Shown: piece by piece, positions 1 through 11,402 of the stretch
How positions within the stretch are numbered: the first letter of the stretch is position 1
Layout: the number at the start of each line of letters is the position of its first letter
NCBI GenBank assembly: GCA_036250225.1
Contig: JAPZLL010000009.1
Span: 868,001 to 932,000, forward strand
Source: Cercophora sp. LCS_1
Taxonomy: Eukaryota; Ascomycota; Sordariomycetes; Sordariales; Lasiosphaeriaceae
Reading direction: 5' to 3'
DNA length: 64,000 nt
The notes under the pieces: generated by a model
What the model was told of the DNA's origin: nothing
The model's input: only the letters and a program-made list of their open reading frames with translations
Databases searched by the model: none
Translations under genes and position numbers: made by a program

Positions 1-1
1 C

Positions 2-1484
2 TTTACATGCCCGCTGACGGCAAAGGACGTTCGCATGATTTCACAGCGAAACGCCCTCAGAATCTCGTGCTCGACGCTCCGCTCACCATGGGTGCCCGCG
101 ACTGTTTACGAGCCTCCGCCCCCTCCAAGCCCCCACCTCAACGTTGGCTATGTGTCGTCCGACTTCAACAACCATCCCCTGGCTCACTTGATGCAATCCG
201 TCTTTGGGTTCCACAACCAGACCAGGGTGAAGGCCTTCTGCTATGCGACGACCGCAAGCGATAACTCGATCCATCGCAGGCAAATCGAGCGAGAGACACC
301 CGTCTTCCGTGATGTCAGCACATGGAGCTCGGATCGTCTCGTCGACCAGATTGTCAAGGACGGGATCCACATTCTTGTCAACCTCAACGGCTATACCCGC
401 GGAGCTCGTAACGAGATCTTCGCGGCGCGGCCTGCGCCCATTCAAATGTCTTTTATGGGCTTTGCTGGGACACTTGGGGCTGAATGGTGTGATTACCTGT
501 TGGCAGACACTACAGCGATCCCTCCTTCCACGCTCCGCCCTCACCGGAACAACCTCAGCCTGCAGGACGTATTCCGCGATGAGGTAGATGCCGAAGCGGA
601 GGATTGGATTTACTCGGAAAACATTATTTACTGTCGAGACACATTCTTCTGCTGTGACCATGCGCAGTCGGCCGACGGGGCCAACGAGCGTGGAATGAGT
701 TGGGAGGCGGATCAAGAGAGGCGATGGAAGATGCGCAAAGAACTGTTCCCCAGCCTTCCGGATGACAGCATCATTCTGGGGAACTTTAATCAGCTTTACA
801 AGGTATGTCTCTAGAATCTCAACCATGCTACATCTTGGCTAACCCGTCTAGATTGACCCAACTACATTCCGCACATGGTTACGTATCCTTGCCGCGGTTC
901 CCAACGCCATTCTCTGGCTTCTCCGCTTCCCCGAACTCGGCGAGACACACCTCCGTCGAACGGCCAAACTGTGGGCAGGTGAGGGCGTAGCGAACCGCAT
1001 CATCTTCACCGACGTGGCAGCCAAGCAACAACACATTTCGCGCGCTCGAGTGTGCGACCTGTTTCTCGATACGCCCGAGTGCAACGCGCACACGACCGCG
1101 GCCGATATCCTTTGGTCGAGCACCCCGCTATTGACGCTGCCCCGATACGAGTACAAGATGTGCTCACGCATGGCGGCCTCGATCCTCAAGGGTGCCTTAC
1201 CCAAGAGCGCGGAGGGCGACACAGCAGCAAAGGAGCTGATTGCAGCGGGCGAATCGGAGTACGAAGAGGCGGCGATTAGGTTGGCCACCGGGCTACGATA
1301 TGACACCAGAAAGGGCTATGGCGAGGGCTTGGGGAGATTGGCAGAGTTGAGAATGTTGCTGTGGAAGAGCAAATGGACGTGCGCGCTGTTTGATACCCGA
1401 CGGTGGGTTCGAGACTTGGAGGATGCATATGATGAGGCCTGGAGGCGATGGGTGGACGGGACGGGCGGGGATATTTATCTTTGA
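2..1484 (+). CDS. SPINDLY/OGT-type O-linked glycosyltransferase, C-terminal part (5' partial)
   Basis: This is the catalytic C-terminal half of a glycosyltransferase family 41 (SEC/SPINDLY, O-GlcNAc transferase-like) protein, which moves a sugar from a nucleotide sugar to Ser/Thr of nuclear and cytosolic proteins. The frame is open from base 2, so the gene starts outside the window. Exon 1 runs to 802, an intron with GTATGT...TAG ends lies at 803-851, and exon 2 is 852-1484. Family signatures are the VGYVSSDFNNHPLAHL block with its conserved His, the NLNGYT and PIQMSFMGFAGTLG segments, and in exon 2 the LDTPECNAHTTAADILWSSTPLLTLP block that forms the nucleotide-sugar pocket. The N-terminal TPR repeats expected of the family would lie upstream. 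Whether the donor is UDP-GlcNAc or GDP-fucose cannot be told from this part. Confidence 0.93.
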
Positions 1485-2090
1485 GACATTCTGGGGCGCG
1501 AGCGACAAACGTGTGCATGGTAAAATTTGGGTGAAAGAGGGGTTTTTGTGGTTGCAAAATGCCAAAAACGCAAAACGGGTGGAGCAGGCGTGTCTTTTTT
1601 TGTTTTGACTGACACGACACGAATGGGTTAGGTTTGGGAATATCGGATGGCTGGATTTTACTACTTTGGAGATGGATGGTCGGATGGTCACCGGGACGGA
1701 TAGGCTACCAGGATGGAAAGGATGTCCTCTCTCTGGTTTTGGGACGAAAGACGAAACGGGATGAAATGATGTTATGCAGTTTTTGGTTACTTATACCTAA
1801 CCTTGCCTTCTCTTATTTTTCCCCCCCAATGGAAACAAGAGAGGGCGGGCGCTATGATGAATGTGTGGTTTTTTGTTGTTCGAGGCGTGTTGTTTCTAAG
1901 CCTGTGGTGCGGTGGTGTTGGTGTTTGGGTTTGAGTCTTGCGTCTTGCATCTCGAGTGTAGATAGTAAGAGGGTTAGGCGTGCAAGGTGCAAGTGGTTTC
2001 AAGGGCAGGAGGTATCTGGCGTTGCTTTGCGTCATCGGCTTGGAATAGATTTTGGTTCTTCCTCTGGGACTACTGGTTTATTATGTTTGT

Positions 2091-2142
<52 letters not shown>

Positions 2143-3290
2143 CTCGGGCCTCGCCCGGGATTGGAGCCAAAGTGTAAGTGTTAATTGCTCTCTTAATTGA
2201 GGGTATGTGACCGTTATTGGATCTCAGGTTTGGGTTTGGAGGGAAAAAAACTTTGATGCGCCTCGGAGCTTTTGAAGTTTTGGGGCTTGACGATGACTTT
2301 GTTTTTCTGGCAGGGCTTGAAGGTGGAGGGTTGTGTGTTCTTGTCATGCAAGTCATTTTGTGTGTGTCCCGTTGTATTTTTAGAGGGCTTTTTTTGGGTT
2401 TTGAGGGAGAAGGGTTTATGTCTATGCCGATGTTTGAGATATTTGGTCTGTGGATGGAGGACAATAACTTGGGTCAGGATTTCGTGGTTGGTTGGATGGG
2501 TAATAAATGTGTAAATTGAGGAGAATCTATGCTATGTTCATCTTGATGATTACATCTCGGCAACTTCACCTAGTGTCATCTTGTTCAAGAATAAATACCG
2601 ACCGCATGTTTCTACACTTGAGTGTCTGCGAGATGCATGGCTGTGGTGCGGGTCGACACCAAAGTTAAAAGGGGGCGGCCCGTGTCCCCAAACAAATGGA
2701 AAGGTGACAGTTCCTCCCCGGACGTTGGACAAATATTTCCGGGATGGATGGGTGGCGTTTTATAAACTTTATTTTGGGTTTTTCGGTGTATTTCGTGTGG
2801 GGTCCCACTTAATAATAGACGTTTCTCTTGGTCATTTTGTTTTGCTTGCCTCAAAGACCAAATGGATCACAGAGCTCGCCGCTCAACATCCATGTATACG
2901 CCGACCACCGGTCAGTCACCCAGTGGATGAAGAACTTTTACATAATTCCCTCCAACGGGCATGCTCCGAAAAATGGGATGGCGACCCTCAGGCGAGCGAG
3001 CGAGTTTGGGAAATAATGCAGGTAGCGGTAGAGGCGTTACTACTGGGCTGACTTGAGTATGTTCAAAGTTGTGGGAATCGTTGTGGATTGCCGGGGAAAT
3101 TAACTTTTACAGTTTAACGTGAAGCCATCCATCGTGGTGATGTCCTTACGACCGGGACACGGGCATATATAATCCTCCCATCTCGTTGCTCGAGTCTCTC
3201 TTCTTTCTCTTCAAGTTCGTCACTTGGCCGCTTCCACGACTTGATCCCAGCTCATCCGCCTCAACGACTCCGTCACACCGCACTGCCACC
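1485..3290. other. Intergenic region, 3' flank of the OGT-like gene and promoter of the next gene
   Basis: No convincing gene is seen in this 1.8 kb. It is T/G-rich on the plus strand, with a long TG microsatellite at 2094-2139. Open frames here (for example 1634-2200 and 2581-3051 on plus) have low-complexity or haphazard translations. The last 110 bases before the next ATG are C/T-rich, as in many fungal core promoters and leaders. Confidence 0.6.
2094..2139. repeat. TG dinucleotide microsatellite (about 22 units)
   Basis: An uninterrupted TG tract lies in the 3' flank of the OGT-like gene. Such tracts vary in length between isolates. It inflates spurious Cys/Val-rich open frames across it. 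Confidence 0.97.
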
Positions 3291-3956
3291 ATGAGCACGC
3301 CCAGCACCCCGGCGACCATGGACCTTTCCGGGACCCTCATGTGGCTCCCCCACGAGCGATGTATCAGCGGAGTCCGACTCAACGACGAGCACAAAGGCGC
3401 TTGCAACCACCCAGTGGTTATCCTCTTGGACCAGCCCTGCGAAAACGGGGTTGTGGCAGTGGCAACCATCACATCGTTCTGTGGCAAGGACTTGACCGAA
3501 CGACACAACGAAGTAATACGGGACAAATATATGCCCATCCACCCGGCCCCTCGGCACCCCGACACCGACAGGGTGCTATGCCTTCGAGGCGACCGAGCCC
3601 TAGACAAACGGTCGTATGTCAACCTTGGGGTGCTGCACTTTGTCTCGCTCAGCGACCTCCAACCCTTCGTGACGGCCTCGGACCCCCTCCTCGGGCCACT
3701 CAGATTCACCGACGTGTCCGCGGTCGAGGCCGTCATCGGGGTTGTTGAACGGGCGATCGCCTCCTTGCAGTTCGAGATTCTGTGTCGGACCTCGTCCCCG
3801 CTTGCCGCCTCATACTCGCCGCCTTTGTCGTCGTCGCCATGGACTCCTCCGCCGCCTGCATATGACTACTACGGCCAGGTGCCGGCATATGACCCGGCCT
3901 TGGGGTACCAGTCCGAGCCGGTCCCCAACTATGACAACGGGTATTTCTTGTACTGA
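3291..3956 (+). CDS. Conserved fungal protein with possible PemK/MazF-like barrel (221 aa)
   Basis: This is a single-exon protein of 221 residues. The start at 3291 sits in a strong context (GCCACC before the ATG); the same frame is open back to 3186, but that stretch looks like leader. The core, residues 38-126, has the segments CNHPVVILLD, VVAVATITSFCGKDL, YMPIHPAPRHPD and KRSYVNLGVLHFVSLSDLQPF. To my knowledge this pattern recurs in many hypothetical proteins of filamentous fungi. The order of a hydrophobic HPVVIL strand, an ITS strand and a late SYV strand resembles the PemK/MazF/CcdB-type small barrel; that is inference, and no catalytic role is claimed. Residues 165-221 are a Pro/Tyr-rich, probably disordered tail. 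The function is unknown. Confidence 0.75.
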   Translation: MSTPSTPATMDLSGTLMWLPHERCISGVRLNDEHKGACNHPVVILLDQPCENGVVAVATITSFCGKDLTERHNEVIRDKYMPIHPAPRHPDTDRVLCLRGDRALDKRSYVNLGVLHFVSLSDLQPFVTASDPLLGPLRFTDVSAVEAVIGVVERAIASLQFEILCRTSSPLAASYSPPLSSSPWTPPPPAYDYYGQVPAYDPALGYQSEPVPNYDNGYFLY

Positions 3957-6900
3957 GAATGGTGGGGTTCACAACTGCGACATCTCACTGAGAAGGGCCA
4001 CGACGAGGGTGAACTCATTCTGGATCGCCCCTACATCGAGCCGCATCTCTGTCAAGCATCGGACACTAGGACTGGAAACCATCCGTTCGGATGCCTATTG
4101 TCGACTTGTCATGCTCAGAGACCTCCCTCCCCCCGCCCAAGATACCTACGAGCCACATCTCGATGACGATCTTGATACCGACCATCCCGACAGAGTGTAT
4201 TCGGGCTAGTGACTACGGTGCCCAACGAAGCCACCATGGGGCGTATATCATTGACCCCTATGGAGACGCCAGTTACACCGGCTGATGTGTTGACAATAGA
4301 GCTGGCACTTCTTACCCAAGAATACTCGATGTACAAGAGAGTCATGACATCAACAATGGTATGCTACCCTCACACCTCTCTTACAGCTATCACTAACACC
4401 TACCTAAGATTCGATGATACACAGAGTGGAATCAACGGCCACATTGATTGATCATCACTCACTCACTTCCAGCATCAGTCACATTGGCTGATGACCGACT
4501 CCCAACATAACATATGCACTAGAATTGTCTTTGTCTTCTCAACAATTGCGGCTACGGCCCGACGTTCGACGACTCGTATCGGTGTCTCTCACGACTCATG
4601 AGACATGATAACTTTAATGGAAGGCTGTTCGGCGTTTAGCTCATGCACGATTTTGTTTTTCAAGGGCGTCGGATGGAAAGTTGGAGGCTTCAGACTTTGT
4701 ACTTGTTGCCTAGAGGTGTTTAGGGATTAAAGAGGGTTGTATGGGGAGTATGGGATTCTTGAGTTGGACTATATTTGGTTGCTACAGCATCACTTGGTGC
4801 TCACAAGGCTGGGAGGGGGTGTGTACGGCATGGGGGGGACATGGCAGTCGAATGGAAATGCCTTCTCACATCACCTCCTGACCACCGGATCAGAGTATTG
4901 CATCAACAATAGTCCACGAAGTCATTACTTCAAAAGGCCTATGGCATGTCATCGTGTTCACAGATGGATCAGCTGCTGACGGCTACTCGCCGTCACCACA
5001 TCCACGCGGCAGAGCACATTCCAGCCTATCGGAGGAGCCACTGGGAGCACAACCGCAGACACGCGAGAAAGACGTTCAATTTCTTCGAGAGGGACACTCA
5101 CCCAGCAAACACTCGAGAGTAATGAACCAGACCCTTTCAACATGTAGACCTTCGGATGAGCCGTCTCAGACACCAGCACCAAAATCCCAAGAGGCCTTCA
5201 GCAACGAGGCACGCCTCTCACATCCAGGATTCCGCTTCAGAGAAGGTTGTCACTCACCTGGCCAGCACACAGTCGATCAGAACCAGAAATGCCGCCTGCA
5301 AGCCCAGCGGGCCATCACGGCCACTCGGTCCCAGAACCCTTCTTCACCACGGCCAACCAGCCAGCACCATCAAGCGAGACGTCAACCACCAACCTCCACC
5401 ACTGACTGGGCCGTCCAAGCGGGCATCTCGCCCGGTCACGCTATCCAAGGACCACACATTAGTTACATTACCAATGTACAATGCTTTGTATCTACTTTCC
5501 GTGCAAACCACACCACACTCCCCCCACACCCCGAGCCGGCAACTGTCTCACCATCCCTCCAACATTGATGCCCACACACAGCCGAGACACAGCGTCCCCT
5601 TTACAACAGCATCATGACCATGGCTATCGACTGAGCCATACCTTTCTTCCTCCTCCCTCCCCCTTTTACCAGTTCCTGACAATCACGCAAAAAAAAAAAA
5701 CCACCACCTTCAAAAAAGCGCCCAGATCTAATAGTCAAGCCCCATCATACGATATTCATTATGCCCTCAAAATAACTAACACCCGTAAACTCCGTTCGTT
5801 TCATCATTATTTTGTTTTATTTGTCAGCCCGCCCCAAGACGCCGGTCAACGCTGGTCAACGCCGGTCATCAACCTCCCATCAAACCGTCTCAACCACTCA
5901 CGTTGCAGTATCGTATATTTCTCCAAAGCTTCCGGGAACAGGGTTTCTCTTCCCGTGGCTTTTTTTCTCGAACAGACAAACTATTGACGCCCCTCCAGCC
6001 CAGGCCAGCCCATTCCCAACGGCCAGGCGCCCGTCCCTTTTTTGGGGTGGACTCTGACCGTTATGCGCGTGCGACTCGCTTCTTAGCGTGTGTACTTGAC
6101 GTAGAGAAAAGAAAGAAAAAAAAGGAAGGAAACTGACCCCCTTTACCCCTTAGTTTAGTTTACTGCTGCTAGTTTTTTTTAGCTGGGCTAGGTACCGCCA
6201 CTGCTGCAGTGCAGCGCCTGGTGTTTGGCGTCTGTTTTCGTCTGGCAGGCTGTGTCTGGATGAGTTGAGCGCAGGCTCGGCCGGGACCACATCCGAACGC
6301 CACCCTCGATTTCGAACGCCGTCTTTGACAACACAGGTCGCATTCATGCAGGACGGCTTCTCACCTTTTACACACCTCAGCTTCACCTATTGTTGTGCAT
6401 CCCATCCTTTACCGAACTGACCTACGGACGGGCAGCACACACTTCCCATGCTAACCGAGTCCGAAGCGGACATCAAAACGGTATAAACGGTATGGTTCCG
6501 TTCCTGACAAAGGGCCAACTGCAAGTTCGCAAGCATGCAAGCATGCAAGCAAGCAAGCAAGCGGTAGAGACGAGGTGAGACAGACAGGCAGGCAGGCAGG
6601 CAAGACGCAAGCGATGCAGCAAAGTTCCTCCCTCGCCCAGTCTTTCTCACTCAGTTTTCTCCTCTGTCTGCTCTCCCGCTCGTCTCGCCCAGCCTGCTCC
6701 TCCTATCTGCTCCTGTCCGCTCTACTAGGGCTCTGTGGTTATTTGTCTGTCGCCCCACTCCCTCCTCCATAACTAACACGAGAGACTCGGAAGAAAAAGT
6801 ACTGGCGTGCAAGACAGGGAGGCAAAGTCAGACATCGGAAGAGAACACCCAGTTCCCCTCTCCAATGACCTCATCATATCTTTTCCCGTTTCCCACACAA

Positions 6901-7536
6901 ATGCCAAAGGTCAAGTGACACCGTTTCCTGCTAGGTCCCATTTCCCCGTTCCTCGTTCCCGTTTCTAGGCTCACGGAAAAAAGGCCGTTGCTAATATGCA
7001 AATCCCCTCCTATATCTCAATGGTGTCCGTCCGTCTCCGCTTACTACTGCAACGGTCAGGAGGGTGAACCGTTTCATCCCCAGCCACCAAAAAGCAACGA
7101 GTCTCCATTTCCATATCTCGGCCTCTATAGCAAGGAGTAAACCAACGGGGAAGCGCCGTCCCACTTACCACTGCAACGGTCGGGAGAGCACTGTAAACTT
7201 TTCAGACCCCCAACCACCAAAACCCCAAGCCTCCATTGCCCTGTCTGAACCAATATACCTTAGCAAGATCAAGAAGGTCAAGAAGGTCAAGTAGGCCAAC
7301 GGGGAGGGGCAAAACGTCACCGAGAAGCAACGGACACCTCGATCCCCCCAGCTTAACTCATTACTCACCATACCAACCTTCAAAACTCCATACCAAGGAA
7401 AGGTGACAAGCAGCAGAAGCAAAAGCAAGCAAGCCATCTGTAGAAACGAAACCAACTATACGGACACCCCCTCCCACCTTTGTTCTCAACACACTCACAA
7501 AAGTTCTCACCCACACACACACACACATAACCTGCA
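3957..7536. other. Long gene-free region, first part
   Basis: No gene is recognised. Open frames such as 4954-5568 and 5156-5617 on plus translate to Pro/Ser/His-rich sequence without conserved blocks. From about 6.1 kb the DNA is full of short tandem repeats and poly-purine or poly-pyrimidine runs, notably GCAA/GGCA repeats at 6530-6602. It is probably 3' flank plus remote upstream DNA of the Myb gene at 15.2 kb. Confidence 0.5.
6530..6602. repeat. Compound GCAA / GCAT / GGCA tetranucleotide repeat
   Basis: Adjacent short arrays are seen: GCATGCAA units, then about four AAGC units, then after a 20-base interruption about four GGCA units. This is a simple-sequence tract with no coding signal. 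Confidence 0.85.
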
Positions 7537-7985
7537 GTGAGTGCAGTGACGAGACGCACCTACACGTGTTACATGCTCAACCCACGCATCCACCACAAGT
7601 ACAACAACAAAGACGAGACCAAGCCAGAAGAGAAGGAGAAAAAAAAAGAAGAGAAAAATGCGGGTAAGAGGCCCGAAACTGGACCGGCACCAAGGGATGT
7701 GTACTGCAAGGACGAAACGAGAAGAGAGGAGGACCGTTACGGGCTCACAAAAAGAGAGAGATCCCCACCCCCCTCCTCTCTGATGCTCTCCACCTTCTTA
7801 TCAACGCACAACGCAACGCAACGGCTCGTGCAGCTGCGCATTGTCACAATGTCTCACTTTCAGACCGAACCGACCCTCAACCACTGGAGTGGTGGAGGTG
7901 GCGACACGCCCACGCCCGTCCGGGAACGGGATGGACTGTGCTTCGTTCATTGCCGGCCAGTGACAGTCCTCAGTTCTCAGGTCCA

Positions 7986-7999
7986 GGGGGGGGGGGGGG
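7986..7999. repeat. 14-base G homopolymer
   Basis: A run of 14 G on the plus strand, long for a non-telomeric locus. It could be a sequencing-length artefact or a slippage-prone site. Confidence 0.9.
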
Positions 8000-8226
8000 T
8001 AGGGCCACTCGAAGGACCCTTTTCCGCATCACATCGCACCATCCGTGGCATCCGTGGGGAAGAGAGTGAAAAAAAAGAGCCGCCACTCAGCGATGTGGAC
8101 AGTTGGGAGAGAGGAGAAAATAAAATGCAAACCCTTTCCCTTCCCCTGCGGCGGATTTGAGACAAACAGCAGCAGGTAGGTGTGGGCGCTGTGCTTCCTG
8201 CCCGCAGAGTGTGGAGCATCGCGTCA

Positions 8227-8247
8227 CTGCTGCTGCTGCTGCTGCTG
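8227..8247. repeat. CTG trinucleotide array, 7 units
   Basis: A perfect CTG array outside any recognised coding region. A mirror-type array (CAG, 7 units) lies about 0.8 kb downstream. Confidence 0.95.
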
Positions 8248-9035
8248 CGGTTGCTGCTCTGTGACCTGCCTGTCTGTTCGTCCAAACTTCTGTCGGAAAC
8301 AAGAAGAGACACCAGCAAATCAACCCCGTGCTGCTGACTGGACCGGATCCCTATCCCGTCTCTCAGTCTGTCGTGCTTGCAAAACAGCCTAGATCCTTGG
8401 ATTCGATTCCCACAAAGCACCAACGGCCGGATATTTGGCTCTTCGTAGACAGATCCCTAGGTTCTAATTCCCCTTTCAGCTCCTGGTGGGCGCGGAGTGA
8501 CGTCCTGAACGGGCGGGGGGAGTGCCGGATTAGGCGGTGGCCGGGGGGGGGGACCTGCCTGTCTGTCTCAGCGCTCAGAACTTGACCACCAGCGCCAGAA
8601 ACGCCAGCCTCCAGCCTCGCCCGCCATCTGCCGCCGCCCAATCCGTCCACACAGACCACGGTGGAGAAGTTAACAGACAGCCGACCGTTGAGGAAAACGC
8701 ACCCTCTTGCTTGCTTGCCCTCGTCATTGTCTCGGACAGTATGTGGAGGGGCCACCGGGCGTCCAGCGATCGAGAAAGACGACAAGAGCCCCCTCGTACC
8801 CGGGCCAATAGGGGACACCTAGGAACGCCAATGTCTTGCACTTTCAACAGCCACGAACTTCGCCCTGGTGGCATAGATAGGTCATCAGCCGACTGATGGG
8901 CTCAGGACTTGCCCGAGCGAGACACGATATCCCGGGGTGTGGGTAGACTGGTGACTGGTGAGGAGGCCGCAAAGCAACATGACCCGAAGCTGCCGCGCGG
9001 GTTCATCTGTCAGTGGTGGTGGTCGTATGTGGGCT

Positions 9036-9056
9036 CAGCAGCAGCAGCAGCAGCAG
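9036..9056. repeat. CAG trinucleotide array, 7 units
   Basis: A perfect CAG array. With the CTG array at 8227-8247 it forms an inverted pair of equal length on one strand. Confidence 0.95.
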
Positions 9057-10883
9057 ACAAGAGCACACAGCACACCGCAGTTGGGGAAGCAAGTGAGCTG
9101 CTGCCGGTCGCCAACAACGAATGCAAAAGCGTGCAAGCTGTGTGGAGAGGTAGCTGTCGAACGCGGCTCTGGGTTTGAGCTGGACAGGGATCAGAGCTCT
9201 GCACAAAGGATCCAATAGATTGGCCAGAACGGTCGACTAACTGGAGATGGCGGGATTAGCGGCGGGACCATGGCGCAAACGACGAAATTTGCGGCCCCCC
9301 TTGGACCTTGGCCAGTTCATTGCAAGCCCTCTGAAAGGCTGAACGGGACTTGGGGAGATCCAGTTCGAAATCCCCGACCGTTGGCCTTGACCACGTCGGG
9401 CGTCCTGGTTTGAGCCTGGTACCTGGCACTAGAGCACACTAAGCCCGCAAACTAGGGTACCCGTACCTGGCGACTGGCGAGCGAAAAGAGATATCATCTT
9501 TGATCCGGGCGGGCTAAAACGTGCGGACTGGATCTGGGCCAGCGATTGCGTACAGATGGCGACTGCAAGCGTTTGATACGCCATGTTTTGGTGGCCCATC
9601 TCATCTCAACAATCGCATCCTCCGCTCCACAGCAACCGCTGTGTGCTGCGATGTTGCTTCTTAGGTGCGGTGGGACAGATAAAATCTATTTTGAGAGAAA
9701 GCGTCACATTCGGGACTGTCTGGCGGAAGATCTTTTATCTGCGCGTCCTGCAACTCCCGCTCTTGGGTATGGTACGGATGGACCGGGGAACTCGTCCAAG
9801 CTGCCATCCGCTCGGTGAGCCGTCAACCTCGTCATGGTCCTGGGTCTCCTGCCGTCGTAACAAGGTTGCAACGGCACCTGAAAGCGGACAAGCCCAGTGA
9901 GGGGCAGCCCGCCTGTCTCGAGCGTGTCTCCCAGCGCGGGACAGCCCCACTACAGTGCGTCTTCCAGCGGTGAGCTCAGCGTCAGAGCACTGTAATGACC
10001 ACTGGGACAGGGGGTCCGTCCTGATCCCGCCACGCCTCCCGTTTGGGGGATCGAGGCGTCAGAGCCTCAGCTGAAGCTTGCGTTTTCGCTAGATTTGTCC
10101 TGGAAGGGTTAAATGGCTCATGGTGTGCACGCCCCTAGGCGTGCAACAGGCCCAGAGCGCCACGTCGAAGATCCGCATCCCCTTATTGGGCGCCTCCCGA
10201 CCCAGCGCTGTGTGACAACGGTTTTTTGCGTCAACGCTAACGTTGACGGCGGCGGATCGCTCCTCTTTCTGGCCCCAGGTCGCCGAGTCGGGCTTTAGCC
10301 ACATCGTGGAGGAAGGTGTGGTGCCCGAACCGCTGGCTCGAGGGCCCTGCTTGCCGGCTGTCAAGCCACACATGGTCGCGCTGCGATCGCGCTGGCGGTG
10401 CGCTGAGGTGTTGCGTCGCTGCCAGCTGGCACAAGTTGGCACAATGCGCCGCCGGCAGAGACGTAGTGCTGGATCGGCGTGCTCAATGCTCCTTCGGAGG
10501 TGCCCTAACGGGATCTTCCCGCGCCCCGTGCAGATCATTTGCGCGCCGTTGCACCCCCAAAAAACCGAGGTGAGCGATTCTGCAACCTCGTTGCCGGCAG
10601 CAGCAGAATGGAGGACGGAAGTGTCGCGTCGAGGGCAGATGTCGACGTGTGAGACGTGTGGGCCCGCCATTCGCTGCGGGCCGGCGTGCTTGCTGCTGTA
10701 TCAGCTCGAGGGTGAACAACATTGCCCAGCAAAACTGGCACAAGGCAAGATTCCGCTGCCAAGGGCGAATGACATGTCGCGAGTCTCGCGGGAAGATCAT
10801 GCAGCTACCCCGGTCCGCGGAAGAGCGAACGAGGGATAATGGGATCAATCATGTTCGCAACACGCTCCCTTTGTCAAGCTTAC

Positions 10884-11402
10884 CCAAAAGATGGAACTTT
10901 TGATAGCATCAAGGGCATCGTGAGGTGTTGAGGAGACGGCAGCATCAAGAACGGAGCGCGTTGTGGTGGGGGTGCTTGACGGAGGGGGAACGACTGGCGC
11001 TTTGGGCACCTTGGCATCTGCCACGCTCTGGCGGGAGGGGATCGCCTTGCGTCCAGGTGACTGCCCCAGACACGTTTGTTGGTGGGCCGTTTCTGCTGCG
11101 GGTTCTGTGTGTAAGAACAGCATGCAGAGTGCAACGTTGACAGGCTTGGTATTGCCAGAGTGCTCAAACGCAGCAAGGCAAAGCGAGATTACAAAAAGAA
11201 CAGGTGTTGATGCTTTCACCAACGTGAAGGGCGATTTATCGAGGGGGGACGCGGCATGGATTGGTTCAGCTGCGGCGGGGCCACGATGGCACACGGGAGG
11301 TAAGAAACTAAGCAGCTCCGGCAGAGCGCCGACACGCTGCCGAAGGAAAGTGACGGCGACGGCCGCTGCTTCCTTGTTGGGCGCGTCAGGGCTTGCGGTC
11401 AT
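10884..11402 (-). CDS. Possible exon of an unrecognised gene (low confidence)
   Basis: A minus-strand frame opens with ATG at 11402 and reads 173 codons to a donor-like GGGTAAGC at 10884/10883. The translation mixes hydrophobic and charged residues naturally (it starts MTASPDAPNKEAAAVAV and has a hydrophobic stretch near residues 65-78), and its codons often end in C or G like the proven genes in this window. A possible acceptor TTGGCAG near 10764 would lead into a second frame. No family is recognised. It could equally be chance, because plus-strand frames of similar length overlap this area (10243-10839). RNA evidence would decide. Confidence 0.2.

Larger units (their letters stand above)
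7537..10088. other. Long gene-free region, second part, rich in simple repeats
   Basis: No supported gene. It contains a 14-base G run (7986-7999), a CTG array (8227-8247), a CAG array (9036-9056) and an imperfect 22-base direct repeat (8391-8412 and 8451-8472, both beginning AGATCC). Open frames on both strands overlap one another and show no recognisable domain. Confidence 0.5.

Noticed and set aside
83..826. Long minus-strand frame opposite the OGT-like gene (247 codons)
   Set aside because: It is the antisense shadow of a well-supported exon and its translation shows no domain.
4954..5568. 204-codon plus frame
   Set aside because: Pro/Ser/His/Gln-rich without blocks of conservation; an overlapping frame (5156-5617) looks the same, as expected of C/A-rich DNA.
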